Assembly (NCBI GenBank): GCA_965229305.1
Contig: CBDDIZ010000008.1
Coordinates: 23,371 to 87,370, forward strand
DNA: 64,000 nt
Origin: JALHNI01 sp965229305
Lineage (GTDB): Bacteria > Acidobacteriota > Terriglobia > Bryobacterales > Bryobacteraceae
Direction of reading: 5' to 3'
The notes below the pieces were generated by a model. The model was not told where the DNA came from, did not search any database, and saw only the letters and a program-made list of their open reading frames with translations. Position numbers and translations under genes: made by a program. This document shows, piece by piece, positions 52,836-62,342 of the stretch (position 1 is the stretch's first letter; every line of letters begins with the position of its first letter).

Positions 52836-53478
52836 TTACTTCGCTTCTTCCATCTGGACGCCGGTGGGTTTGGCAAACAGTTCGGGATTGAACGGAAGCT
52901 GTTCGTAGGTTGTACCAGAACGTCTCGCGCATTGGTCCGAATTGCCGGACGAGAGCCCAGGGCTGCTCCGGGGTTCCGGTGGTGAACAGGATCAATTGGG
53001 AGTCGCCAACGGTGGCGCGATAGACGGTGGTGGACTTGCCGCGAAGAACCGGCCCCGGCTGGGGTGCGGCGCCCTTCCGCTTGAAGTAGTCGAGTTCCTG
53101 CCCGAACTCCAGCTCGAGCAGCGGACTCTTCGTGTCGGCCGCGGTCTTGACCTGATCGTCGATGAAGATCGGCATGCGGCAGATGAAGGTGGGGCCCGGG
53201 TCGACAAAATGGCGCCCGGTTTTGGTGAGCCGGTTCACCATCCAGACATCGGGCTCATTGATGATCATCAGGCCGTGAATGCCCTGGGCGGTGTCCGGCA
53301 CTTCCTCGGTGCGGCAGTGACGCTCCCCGGACCGATAGAGGGTTTTCGGCTCGGCGGCAAAGGTTCCGGCCAGGATGGCCGGGCTTTCGAGCCGCACGGT
53401 GAGCTTGGTCATCATTCGCGCGGCGTCCTGGGCGCAGGCCACGGGCAGCAGTAAGCAGATGGCGAGTCCAATTTTCAT
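52836..53478 (-). pseudogene. Secreted hypothetical protein with a +1 frameshift near its end
   Basis: The main frame begins MKIGLAICLLLPVACAQDAA (signal peptide) and encodes about 190 residues of a beta-rich exported protein of unknown family, with GLMIINEPDVWMVNRLTKTG and EFGQELDYFKRKG. At the GG run 52908-52909 (CC on the coding strand) one extra base shifts the frame after ETFWYN. Removing it gives YEQLPFNPELFAKPTGVQME and a stop at 52836, for a total of 213 residues. Without this the frame reads 100 further residues of low-complexity sequence across the SRPBCC gene to 52534. Whether the base is a sequencing indel or a real mutation is unknown. Confidence 0.65.
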
Positions 53479-53524
53479 GCCACCCCAATTCTACTGAGTG
53501 GGACAGGGGACTGGGTCCCGCGCC

Positions 53525-53563
53525 CCAGCCCGCCGCGTCGCAGGAGCAAGCGGCGCGGGCTGG
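53525..53563. terminator. Hairpin between TonB receptor and secreted-protein gene
   Basis: CCAGCCCG (53525-53532) pairs with CGGGCTGG (53556-53563), extended by CCGC/GCGG with a bulge. It lies just after the stop of the receptor gene at 53582. No T run follows, so it may be an RNA-stabilising or attenuating hairpin rather than a classic terminator. Confidence 0.4.
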
Positions 53564-53581
53564 TGGTGTCGGGAGGGCTTC

Positions 53582-56500
53582 TTAGAACGCGATCTTGGCG
53601 CCCAGTTGAACCACGCGAGCGGAGCCCGAGGTGGTGACTTGACCGAACGTGGGGGTACCGAACGTGGAGCCGGGGTTGTTGAACTGCGGCGTGTTCGCGA
53701 AGTTGAAAGTCTCGAAGCGGACTTCGAGCTTCGCCTTCTCGTGGATCGCGAACTTGCGGAAGAGCGACAGATCCAGGTTGACCAGACCGGGTCCGGTGAC
53801 CACGTTGCGACCGAGGTTGCCGAAAGTGGCCGGAGTGGGCGCGGTGAAGGCGGCCGGATCCAGGTACTGCGCCCCGGCACCGATGAGGCCGGGCTTTTGA
53901 ATGGTACCGGTGACGTTGGGGCGATTGGAGTTGAAGGGCGCGTTGAGCGTGGTGGCCGCGAAGGTGATGTTGATGGGCGCGCCGGACTGCAGGCTCAGTA
54001 CGCCGTTGGTTTGCCAGCCACCCAGGATGTGATTGCCGATGCCGTTGGTGATCCACTTCTTGCCTTTGCCAAAGGGCAACTCGAGGATGAAGCTCTGGGT
54101 GAAGATGTGCGTGCGATCGAAGTCGCTGCGCGCGCGGTTCTCGCGCCAGTTGATCTGATTGAACATGCCGCAGTCACGGTCCGAGCAGTAGTCGATGGCT
54201 TTGCTGAAGGTGTAGGCGGTGGTCAGCATGAAGCCCGCGGCGAAGCGCCGGTCGAACTTGGTTTGCAGCGAGTGATAGTTGGTGGAGGAACCGGACGCGA
54301 TCGACGTGCTCGCCCGGCGGCCATAGAGGATGTTCAAGGGCTGACCGGCGGCTCCGGCGCCAGGCACTAAGCCGGCGTTCAGGTTGTAGCTGGTCGGCAA
54401 GCCGACACCGTGGTTGCCCACATAAGCCGTCTCGAGAACGAAGTTGCCGGGGAGCGTCTGCTGCACCGCGAAGTTCCAGGATTGAACGTAGCCGTGGGTG
54501 AGGTCCTTGGGCATGACGGTGAAGGACTGGTTGAGCGGCGCGTTGCGGATGATGCCGTCCGAGGGGATCTGGACGAACTCCGGAGCGGGCAGACCGATGG
54601 CCATGGAACCGGCCGGCACGTAAGAGTTCAAAGGTTCAATGGTGTTGATCTGGCTGGAGGGGAAGTTGAGCTGCGAGCTGCGGCGGAAGAGGTAGCTGAT
54701 GCCGTAGCCGGCGCGCACCACCATCCGCTGATTGGCGCGGTAGGAGAGGCCGAAGCGCGGGGCAAATGTCTTGGCGGAAGGATTCACGCCGAGATCGGAA
54801 GGAATGTTGCCATAGCCGCCCACCAGCAGGGTGTTGTTGAAGGCGTCGAAATTGACGTAGCCGGTTTGGCCCGCGGGCTTGGCGGTAGGCCAGTACTCAT
54901 GACGCAGGCCGAGGTCGATGGTGAGTTTGGGGGTGACCTGCCATTTGTCGTTGATGAAGGAAAAGGCGAGGAGTTGGCGGCGCGTGGGGAACAGGACGTA
55001 GAGGTCACGGCCCACGGCGCTGGCCTGATCGAGCAGGAAGCTGCCGAACGCGTTGGCGAAGGTGGTATTCGAGTCGCCATTCAACGAGGTGGGTCCGGCG
55101 GTGTAACCGAAGCGGCCCCGCGGATTGACGGACTGCGTCTGCAGGAGGTCATTGCGTTCGCGGCGGATATCGACGCCGAATTTGATGAGGTGGTTGCCGG
55201 CGGTCTTGTTCCAGATGTTGACGATGTTGAAGTTGGTCTGCGCGCGCAGCCAGGGCAGGCTGGCGACGTAGCCCACCACGGGGTTCGAATAGCCGTCGAT
55301 GTTGATGTAGGGGATGCCGCTCGACCAGTCGTCGATGTTGGCGTTGGGGATGCCAAGTTCCTTGCCGGTCTGCAGACCGTAGTCGGCGTTGTAAGCATCG
55401 TTGCGGATGCGCATGATGCCGGCGCGCACTTCCGAGACAAGCGTGGGGGAAAACACGCGCGTGTAGTTCAAGCCGGGGCTTTGAATGCGCGCTTTGCCGT
55501 CGCCGGCAAAGCCGGAGCCACGCGGACCGCCGGCCTTCTGGCTATAGAGCGGCGGGTCGTAGAGGGTCGGGTTCTGGAAGCTGTAACGGAAGAAGAAATT
55601 GTCACGCGGCGAGAACTGATGGTCGAGCTTGACGTCGAACATTTCGGTGCTTTTGGTGCGCACGGAATTGGACTCGAAGTTGACGCCCGTACCGGCGCGG
55701 GTGGGAGCGGGAATCATATCGAGGATCTTGCGCGAGATGGGACTGATCCGGCTGCCGGGGATCAATTTGCCGGCGAAGGGGAGGCGTCCACGGCCGTTGG
55801 CGTCACCAGTGGCGGGGTCATAGATGGTGGAGGTGGAGGCTGACAGGTCGCCGGTGCGGAAAGGAGCACTGGGGATGGTCATCAGGTTCGTGGACCCGAG
55901 ATTGTCACGCAGGCCCTGATAGTCGCCGAAGATGAAGGTCTTGTTGCGGATGATCCGTCCGCCGAAGGTGCCGCCGAAGAGGTTGTAGGTCACGGGAGGC
56001 TTGGTGGTGGCGAAGTAGTTGCGAGCCGCGAGCGCGCTGACGCGGTTGAAGGCGAAGGCGCTGCCATGCATTTCGTTGGTGCCGGAGCGTAGGGTGACAT
56101 TGGTGACCGCGCCGGTGGCGCGGCCGAACTCGGCATCGAAGTTGCTGGTGGAGACGTCGACGGTGGCGAGAGCTTCGATCGGCGGAACGAGCACGGTGAC
56201 GTTGCCATCGTCCCAGTTGTTATCGAGGCCTTCGAGCTGGAAGTTGTTCCCCTGCCGCACCTGGCCGTTGACGTTGACGGAGAGGCTGTCCTGCGAGTTG
56301 TAGAAGTCGGAGTTCGCTTTGAAGGGACGGCTGACGCCGGGCACCAGGGTCAACAGCCCCTGGTAGTTGCGATTGAAGGAGAGGGGCATGTCCTGGAGTT
56401 GGCGGGTTTCGATCTTGCGGCCGATGTCGACGCGATCGGTTTGCAGCAGCGCGGCGGAAGCGCTGACGCTGACCGATTCGGTGACGGCGCCGAGTTCTAA

Positions 56501-56821
56501 GGCGAAGTCGGCACGAGCGGTGGTGTTCGGCAGAACGTCGAGGCCATCGATGACGGAACGTTTGAAGCCCTGCTGCTCGACGACGATACGATAGACACCG
56601 GCGTCGACGTTGGCGAGGGCGTAGTAACCGCTTTCATTGGTGGCGGCGGTACGGGTGAGGCCGGAGCCTTTTTCCGTCACCGTAACCGTGGCGCCGGCGA
56701 TGGCCGCCGAACTGGTGTCAGTAATATTGCCGACGATGGTGGCTTTGACGGCTTGTGCCAAGACTGGGCTGGTGTAGGCCGCCCCGGCCAGCGCGACGAG
56801 CGCGAGTATCCGACAGAACAT
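53582..56821 (-). CDS. Oar-like TonB-dependent receptor next to the DUF1501 cluster
   Basis: A 1079-residue receptor. Signal peptide (ILALVALAGAAYTSPVLAQ), carboxypeptidase-regulatory domain (about 25-110; ATIVGNITDTSSAAIAGATV), plug (about 125-240; MPLSFNRNYQGLLTLVPGVS), and a barrel ending in VVQLGAKIAF with the terminal Phe. AGGAGAG precedes the ATG. It lies 83 bp downstream of the DUF1501 gene on the same strand and probably belongs to the same transcription unit. It is the third receptor of this kind in the window; the three share architecture but not close sequence. Confidence 0.94.
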   Translation of the reverse strand: MFCRILALVALAGAAYTSPVLAQAVKATIVGNITDTSSAAIAGATVTVTEKGSGLTRTAATNESGYYALANVDAGVYRIVVEQQGFKRSVIDGLDVLPNTTARADFALELGAVTESVSVSASAALLQTDRVDIGRKIETRQLQDMPLSFNRNYQGLLTLVPGVSRPFKANSDFYNSQDSLSVNVNGQVRQGNNFQLEGLDNNWDDGNVTVLVPPIEALATVDVSTSNFDAEFGRATGAVTNVTLRSGTNEMHGSAFAFNRVSALAARNYFATTKPPVTYNLFGGTFGGRIIRNKTFIFGDYQGLRDNLGSTNLMTIPSAPFRTGDLSASTSTIYDPATGDANGRGRLPFAGKLIPGSRISPISRKILDMIPAPTRAGTGVNFESNSVRTKSTEMFDVKLDHQFSPRDNFFFRYSFQNPTLYDPPLYSQKAGGPRGSGFAGDGKARIQSPGLNYTRVFSPTLVSEVRAGIMRIRNDAYNADYGLQTGKELGIPNANIDDWSSGIPYINIDGYSNPVVGYVASLPWLRAQTNFNIVNIWNKTAGNHLIKFGVDIRRERNDLLQTQSVNPRGRFGYTAGPTSLNGDSNTTFANAFGSFLLDQASAVGRDLYVLFPTRRQLLAFSFINDKWQVTPKLTIDLGLRHEYWPTAKPAGQTGYVNFDAFNNTLLVGGYGNIPSDLGVNPSAKTFAPRFGLSYRANQRMVVRAGYGISYLFRRSSQLNFPSSQINTIEPLNSYVPAGSMAIGLPAPEFVQIPSDGIIRNAPLNQSFTVMPKDLTHGYVQSWNFAVQQTLPGNFVLETAYVGNHGVGLPTSYNLNAGLVPGAGAAGQPLNILYGRRASTSIASGSSTNYHSLQTKFDRRFAAGFMLTTAYTFSKAIDYCSDRDCGMFNQINWRENRARSDFDRTHIFTQSFILELPFGKGKKWITNGIGNHILGGWQTNGVLSLQSGAPINITFAATTLNAPFNSNRPNVTGTIQKPGLIGAGAQYLDPAAFTAPTPATFGNLGRNVVTGPGLVNLDLSLFRKFAIHEKAKLEVRFETFNFANTPQFNNPGSTFGTPTFGQVTTSGSARVVQLGAKIAF

Positions 56822-56904
56822 GATCTCTCCTACTTGGGAAGTTCGGCTCCGCTAGCCGAAGACGCTAACCGGACGGGGGCATCGCGCCGCAATTGAGCGG
56901 AGGC

Positions 56905-58341
56905 TTAGCTAAGGATTTCCTTCACTACGCGAGCGGGATTGACGCCGACGAGCGATTCGTCCCGGCCCTCGTAAACGAAGCTGTTTTTCTTGAAGTCGAG
57001 CCCCACCAGATGCTGGATGGTGGCGTGGATATCGCTATGGGAAAGGCGGAACTCGCGTTCGGCGGCATAGCCGAGCGGATCGGTATCGCCGTAATCGACA
57101 CCGGCCTTCACGCCACCGCCCGCCATCCACATGCTGAAGCCGTAGGGATTGTGATCGCGGCCGGGGCGGGCGTTTTTGGCTTGAATCGTGGGCAGGCGTC
57201 CGAACTCGCCGGACCAGACGACGAGGGTATCGTCGAGCATGCCATGCGACTTGAGATCGGTGAGCAGGCCATACATCCCGCGGTCGATGCTGGTGCAGAG
57301 GCCGGGCAGCGCGCCTTGGATGTTGGCATGGGTATCCCAACCGTTGCCGCCGCCGGAGCCGCTGATGATGGTGACAAAGCGAACTCCGCTTTGGACCAGG
57401 CGGCGGGCGAGCAGGCAGTTGTGGCCGAAGGGCGCGGCGACCTTATCCTCGAGCCCGTAGAGCTTCCTGGTGGCTTCCGATTCGTTCGAGATGTCGGAGA
57501 CGCGCATGGCTTCGAGCTGCATGCGGGCGGCGAGCTCGAAGTTCGCGATGCGCGATTCAAGGTCCTGATCGAGCGGATAAGCGGCCTTCTGCCGGCGGTT
57601 GAGCGAAGAGACGATGTTCAGCAGTTCGGTCTGCTGAGCCTCGGACATATCCTTCGGCCGCGTGATGTCGTACATGGGCGCGACCGGGTCAGCTTCCATG
57701 CGCGTGCCGGAGAAGATGGGCGGGAGCCAAGCGGAGGAGTAGGCGCGCGTCTTGATGGTGGCGCTGCCGGTCTCGAGCGCGATGAAAGCGGGGAGGTTCT
57801 GATTTTCACTGCCGAGGCCGTAGGAGACCCAGGAGCCGATGCTGGGGAAGCCGGTGATGCCGCGGCCGGAGACGAAGGTGAATTGGGCCGTGGAATGGTC
57901 GATGCGGTCGGTGGTCATCGAGCGAACGAAGGCCACGTCGTCGACGACGTTGGCGAAGTTGGGGAGCAGTTCAGAGACGGGCCGTCCGCTTTGCCCATAG
58001 CGCTTGAAGCTCCAGGGGCTGGCCATGATCTGCTGGGAACCATTCAAGGCACGGCCCTTGATTTCGAAAGGCGCGGGCTTGCCGTCGTACTTCTGCAGTT
58101 CGGGTTTGGGGTCGAACATGTCGATGGTGCTGGGGCCACCGGCGATGAAGATCAGGATGACGTTCTTCGCGCGAGGGGCGAAGTGGGGAGACTTGGGTTT
58201 GAGGTCGTAGAATTTGGGCGAGCCGTGGCCGAGTTCCGCGGCGGAAGCGCGGCCGGAGCCCAGCAAAGAGCTGAGGGCGATGGCGCCCAGGCCACCAGCG
58301 GTGTCACGAAGAGCCTCGCGGCGAGTACGCAGATTTCTCAT
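56905..58341 (-). CDS. DUF1501 family protein, Tat-exported
   Basis: A 478-residue protein. A Tat leader (RREALRDTAGGLGAIALSSL, residues 7-26) is followed by the DUF1501 fold, related to the alkaline-phosphatase/sulfatase superfamily: NVILIFIAGGPSTIDMFDPK, then VDDVAFVRSMTTDRIDH and DTLVVWSGEFGRLPT with GRDHNPYGFSMWMAGGGVK. The GEFGRxP and GRDHN motifs identify the family. Function is uncharacterised; it is nearly always paired with a DUF1549/DUF1553 cytochrome. That gene lies 12 bp upstream here, so they are one operon. Confidence 0.94.
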   Translation of the reverse strand: MRNLRTRREALRDTAGGLGAIALSSLLGSGRASAAELGHGSPKFYDLKPKSPHFAPRAKNVILIFIAGGPSTIDMFDPKPELQKYDGKPAPFEIKGRALNGSQQIMASPWSFKRYGQSGRPVSELLPNFANVVDDVAFVRSMTTDRIDHSTAQFTFVSGRGITGFPSIGSWVSYGLGSENQNLPAFIALETGSATIKTRAYSSAWLPPIFSGTRMEADPVAPMYDITRPKDMSEAQQTELLNIVSSLNRRQKAAYPLDQDLESRIANFELAARMQLEAMRVSDISNESEATRKLYGLEDKVAAPFGHNCLLARRLVQSGVRFVTIISGSGGGNGWDTHANIQGALPGLCTSIDRGMYGLLTDLKSHGMLDDTLVVWSGEFGRLPTIQAKNARPGRDHNPYGFSMWMAGGGVKAGVDYGDTDPLGYAAEREFRLSHSDIHATIQHLVGLDFKKNSFVYEGRDESLVGVNPARVVKEILS

Positions 58342-58353
58342 CGATTCATCTCC

Positions 58354-60894
58354 TCAAAAGCTGTACAGAAAATCGTTGGCGGCGAGGATGCCCTGGGTGA
58401 GCAAGCGCACGCCTTCTTCGGGACTGGCTGCCCGCGCCAAGGTTTGGCGGGCAAGCGCCATCTCTTCGGGATAGGGCTCGCGCGAGTAAGCTTCGGTGAA
58501 GGCCAGGCGGACGGCCCTTTCCGCGTCGCCGCCGCTGCGTTCGAGAACCTGGCGGGCGAAGGCGAGAGAGGCGCGCCGGCTGAGCGAGTTATTGAGCAAC
58601 GCCAAGGACTGGGTGGGCAAGGCCGAGCGGAAGCGCTGGGATTGCGAATCCGAAGTCATGTCCGGGCAATCGAAGGCTTTCAGAAAGCCCTGCGGACGCG
58701 TGCGGGCATAGGACAGATAGAGGCTGCGGCGGTTGGGATTGCCCTTCTTGTCGTCTTCGACGAACTGGCCGTCAGGGCCGCGTTTGAGGGGCACCTGGGG
58801 ACCACCGAGGTCGTTTTGGAGCAGGCCGCTGACCTGGAGCATGGAGTCGCGGATGACTTCGGCTTCGAGCCGGAGAGGCGCTTTGCGCCAGAGCAGTTTA
58901 TTGCTGGGGTCCGCGGCCATCTTGGCCGGGTCCTCCTGGGAAGACTGCCGGTAGACGGTGGACAGCATGATCTGGCGGTGGAGCCATTTGATGTCCCAGC
59001 CGTGTTCAACAAAGCTGGTGGCAAGCCAATCCAGCAGTTCGGGGTGGGTGGGCGGCATGCCCTGGGCACCGAAGTCGTCGACGGAGCGGACGAGGCCTTC
59101 GCCGAAATGGAACTGCCAGACGCGATTGACGAAGACGCGGGCGGTGAGCGGATGGTCCGGCTGGGTGAACCAACGGGCGAGGGTGAGGCGGCGGCCGGTG
59201 TGGTTCCATTCGGGATGCTCGGCGGGGTTGGGGAAGCGGAAGGGCTGCTGAGGATCGTCGAGCACGGTGAGGATGCCCGGCTCGGCGGGCGAGCCGGGGG
59301 CCAGGTAGTTGCCGCGCATGAGGATGTAGGTGGGAGACGGGGTCTTCGAGACGTCCCACGCGGCCATGATGTAGTTCGGCTTGATGCTGGTTTGCGAGCC
59401 TTTGCGGCGGAGTTCCTGGAGCTCCTGCTTGATGGCGACCAGTTCGGGGAAGCGCTCGTCGAGCATGGTGTCGGTGAGGCCGCCGGTGGGGGCGCCGGCA
59501 TCGAAGGTGAGGTCGGGGTCGGCGGCGACGTCCTTGCGGATCTGCTCGCGGTCGGCGGGACTGGGCGACTTACCAGCCAGCACGGCGGCCCGATAGCGCT
59601 CGTAGATGACGGAGAGTTCGAGCGACTTGCGGCGATAGTCTTTGGCCCGGTCGCTGGTGACTTCGCTGATCCACTGGTCGCGCTGAGCGTCGGGCATGTC
59701 GAGGATCATGCGGCTGGGCCACTCGCCGAAGGAGAGGTTGGAGGCGAGCCAGTTCTCGGGATCAAAGACGGCCTGGAAGGACGAGGTGAGCTTGTAGTAG
59801 TCGCGCTGGAGGATGGGGTCGAACTTGTGGTCGTGGCAGCGCGCGCATTGGACGGTGAGGCCGGTGATCGCCTTGAGACTGGTTTCGGTGGACTTCTCGA
59901 GCGCGTCGAAGTACTTGTCGACTTCGTAGATGCTCTGGTTGTCGGTGATGTCGGCCGTCATGCGGAGGAAGCCGGTGGCGATCAGGGGCTCGAGTTCGTC
60001 GGGCCGGGGACGGGTGCCGGGCTTATAGTTGATCAACTGGTCGCCGGCGAGTTGCTCCTGGAGGAACCGATCGTAGGGCTTGTTCTGGTTGAAGGCTTTG
60101 ACGACGTAGTCGCGGTACTTCCAGGCAACGAGACGTTCGGTGTCGCCGCCGTCGCCGTAGGAGTCCGAGTAGCCGGCGACGTCGAGCCAGTGGCGGCCCC
60201 AGTGTTCGCCGTAACGGGGAGAGTTCAAGAGCGAATCGATGAGCTTCGCGTAGGCGTCGGGGGACGGGTCGTCGACGAAAGTCTGAACCTGGGCGGGGGT
60301 GGGGGCGACGCCGGTGAGGTCGAGGTAAACGCGGCGGGCAAGGGTCCGGCGGTCGGCTTCGGGCTGGAAGGCCCATTTCCGCTTGGCCAGTTCCTGGAGC
60401 ACCAGGGCGTCGATGGGGGTGCGGACTTCGGGGCGATGGGGGAAGGCCGGGACCAGGGGCTTGACGGGTTTGCGGAAGGACCACCAATTGCGGGCCTCAG
60501 GGGTGATCTTGGCAGCTTCGCGCTCGAGGTTGGCGTTCTCCATGGAGGGGAAGCGGCCCTGCTCGATGTAGGCGGAGATGGCTTGCTTCTCGGCATCGGT
60601 GAGCTTGCCGCCCATGGGCATCTGGCCGTTCTCGATCATTTTGTAGAGCAGGCTGCGGGAGGGTTTACCGGGGGCGATGACGGGTCCGGAGGCACCGCCA
60701 GCCATCAGACCGGCGAAGGAAGACAGGTCGAGACCCGCCATCTTCTGGGTTTGGGGGCTATGACACTTGGTGCAGCTTTTCTCAAAGATCGGGAGGATTT
60801 CGCTTTTGAAGAGCGGTGCACGTTGCGCGTGAAGAGGGGCGGTTGCGGCCAGCGCAACGAGGGAAGCAATTGCTGTGCGTGAAAGGAACTTCAT
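58354..60894 (-). CDS. PSD1-type protein: cytochrome c-like plus DUF1549 and DUF1553
   Basis: An 846-residue exported protein with a signal peptide (ASLVALAATAPLHAQ). A planctomycete-type cytochrome c domain (about 28-110) carries the haem motif CTKCH, then DUF1549 (about 135-350; DALVLQELAKRKWAFQPEAD) with ARCHDHKFDPI, and DUF1553 (about 560-820; RLTLARWFTQPDHPLTARVF, FVEHGWDIKWLHRQIMLSTV). The second Cys-x-x-His (CARCH) is another likely haem site. These proteins, with DUF1501, are thought to act on polymers or in electron transfer at the cell surface; no reaction is proven. ATG at 60894 places the leader properly. Confidence 0.94.
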   Translation of the reverse strand: MKFLSRTAIASLVALAATAPLHAQRAPLFKSEILPIFEKSCTKCHSPQTQKMAGLDLSSFAGLMAGGASGPVIAPGKPSRSLLYKMIENGQMPMGGKLTDAEKQAISAYIEQGRFPSMENANLEREAAKITPEARNWWSFRKPVKPLVPAFPHRPEVRTPIDALVLQELAKRKWAFQPEADRRTLARRVYLDLTGVAPTPAQVQTFVDDPSPDAYAKLIDSLLNSPRYGEHWGRHWLDVAGYSDSYGDGGDTERLVAWKYRDYVVKAFNQNKPYDRFLQEQLAGDQLINYKPGTRPRPDELEPLIATGFLRMTADITDNQSIYEVDKYFDALEKSTETSLKAITGLTVQCARCHDHKFDPILQRDYYKLTSSFQAVFDPENWLASNLSFGEWPSRMILDMPDAQRDQWISEVTSDRAKDYRRKSLELSVIYERYRAAVLAGKSPSPADREQIRKDVAADPDLTFDAGAPTGGLTDTMLDERFPELVAIKQELQELRRKGSQTSIKPNYIMAAWDVSKTPSPTYILMRGNYLAPGSPAEPGILTVLDDPQQPFRFPNPAEHPEWNHTGRRLTLARWFTQPDHPLTARVFVNRVWQFHFGEGLVRSVDDFGAQGMPPTHPELLDWLATSFVEHGWDIKWLHRQIMLSTVYRQSSQEDPAKMAADPSNKLLWRKAPLRLEAEVIRDSMLQVSGLLQNDLGGPQVPLKRGPDGQFVEDDKKGNPNRRSLYLSYARTRPQGFLKAFDCPDMTSDSQSQRFRSALPTQSLALLNNSLSRRASLAFARQVLERSGGDAERAVRLAFTEAYSREPYPEEMALARQTLARAASPEEGVRLLTQGILAANDFLYSF

Positions 60895-61010
60895 GGTCCA
60901 GCTCGACCACACTTCATCACGCGCGAGGGGCGTTACGGGTAGTCTCTCGGGGTCTGTAACGCTTTGTTACGGGCGGATAACATGACCTAACGTATATATT
61001 TATCATTGAG

Positions 61011-61038
61011 TTGCGATTTAACACCCTTGTGATATACT
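61011..61038 (+). promoter_or_regulatory. Putative sigma-70 promoter of regulator gene 61049
   Basis: TTGCGA (61011-61016) and TATACT (61033-61038) with a 16-bp spacer. The ATG at 61049 lies only 10 bp after the -10 box, so the transcript would be leaderless or start at the next ATG (61085). AT-rich DNA at 60990-61008 precedes it. Confidence 0.45.
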
Positions 61039-61048
61039 GCCTGTCCAG

Positions 61049-62287
61049 ATGTACCCTTCTGGATCTACTCCCGACCAGAAGCCCATGGATCTGGATGCCC
61101 TCGTGGCTGGAATCGCGGACAGTGAAACGCTGAAGACCGCGCCAGCAATGCGGACGCTGCTGCTGTATCTTTGGCAGCACCGGGGCGAGGCAATGGGCCA
61201 ATATGCAATCGCGGTGGACGCCCTGGAGCGGCCGCCGACGTTCGACGCCAAGTTGGACTCGACGGTGCGCGTGCAGGTGGCGAGACTGCGGGCCAAGCTC
61301 AAGGAGTATTACGAAAGCGAAGGGCAGGCCTGCCCGCTGAAGCTGTGGATTCCGCGCGGGCAGCATACGCTGCAGTGGGAGATGGATGCCCTGCCCCCGG
61401 CACCGGCGCCGGCGATTTCGGCGCGGCACTACACCTACGCCGCAGCGGCGTTGGCTGTGGTGGCCCTGGCCGGGTGCTTCTATTTATGGCGGGAGAATCG
61501 CGCGCTCGAGGCGGGGCGTCCAGAGAAGCTGCCGCGATTCTGGAGGACATTCCTGGCGGCCGGGAAGCCGGCGCAGATCATTGTGCCCAGTCCGTTCTTC
61601 GTGTTTTGGCGCGACAAGCAGATCTACATGCGGGACCTGGCGGTTTCCGAGTTCGCGGGGTGGCCTTCGCCGAAGACGGCGGAGACCGTGGAGAAGTGGG
61701 GGAAGCCGGAGGCGGCGCCGATCTACATCGGGTCGATGGAGATGGCGGCCGGGTTGCGGGTGCTGCAGTTTCTCGAACGGCATGGACAGCCGGTGGAGAT
61801 GCTGGCATCGCGGGGCTTCTCCGCGGAGTCATTTGGGAACACCAACACGGTGTTCATCGGCATGCCGCGCACGACGGGCTATCTGGAGCCGTATGTGAAG
61901 CGCAATAACTTCTACATTTCGCAGGTGAGCCCCGACGTGGTGACGAACCGGAACCCGCGGCCCGGCGAGCCCGCGAGCTTCCGGCAGGTGAACCAAGCCT
62001 TCGACCGGAGCATCCATCCGGCGATTATCGCCGTGTTGCCGCTGCGGCCGGAGCAGAAAACGCGCTGCATCTTTTTGTTGGGCCGCATCCTCCATGGCGT
62101 GACGTCGATCTTAGTGACGCGGGAGGGCATGGCCGCGGTGGAGGAGGCGTGGGCGAACGCCGGGTCCCCGGACGCCTGGGAGATGGTGATTGAGGCGGAC
62201 ATTCAGCAGAATACGGTGCATCGAGTGCGTCCGGTGGCGGTGCGGGCGATTCCGGGCGACTTCTGGGACCGGCGTAACAGCCCGTAA
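61049..62287 (+). CDS. Membrane-anchored putative regulator, paralogue of the one at 44682
   Basis: A 412-residue protein with the same layout as the 44682-46016 gene: an N-terminal cytoplasmic domain (about 20-110; APAMRTLLLYLWQHRG, DSTVRVQVARLRAKLKEYYE, LWIPRGQHTLQW), one transmembrane helix (about 131-150; YAAAALAVVALAGCFYLWRE), then a periplasmic domain (about 160-405) including VVTNRNPRPGEPASFRQVNQ and AIIAVLPLRPEQKTRCIFLL. It lies divergent from the DUF1549/DUF1501/TonB cluster, as its paralogue lies divergent from a sulfatase operon, so it is inferred to be a local transmembrane transcription regulator. A second ATG at 61085 is possible. Confidence 0.75.
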   Translation: MYPSGSTPDQKPMDLDALVAGIADSETLKTAPAMRTLLLYLWQHRGEAMGQYAIAVDALERPPTFDAKLDSTVRVQVARLRAKLKEYYESEGQACPLKLWIPRGQHTLQWEMDALPPAPAPAISARHYTYAAAALAVVALAGCFYLWRENRALEAGRPEKLPRFWRTFLAAGKPAQIIVPSPFFVFWRDKQIYMRDLAVSEFAGWPSPKTAETVEKWGKPEAAPIYIGSMEMAAGLRVLQFLERHGQPVEMLASRGFSAESFGNTNTVFIGMPRTTGYLEPYVKRNNFYISQVSPDVVTNRNPRPGEPASFRQVNQAFDRSIHPAIIAVLPLRPEQKTRCIFLLGRILHGVTSILVTREGMAAVEEAWANAGSPDAWEMVIEADIQQNTVHRVRPVAVRAIPGDFWDRRNSP

Positions 62288-62342
62288 CAGACCCCTTGAA
62301 GCGTCGTTTTCCGGGGGCGGTGGAAGAAGATAGAAACACCCG

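Noticed and set aside
56893..60882. A 1329-codon plus-strand open frame
   Set aside because: It is antisense to the DUF1501 and DUF1549/DUF1553 genes, which have clear motifs. High GC with third-codon G/C leaves the opposite frame open; composition (Gly, Glu, Ala, Val, Asp heavy) is typical of such shadows.
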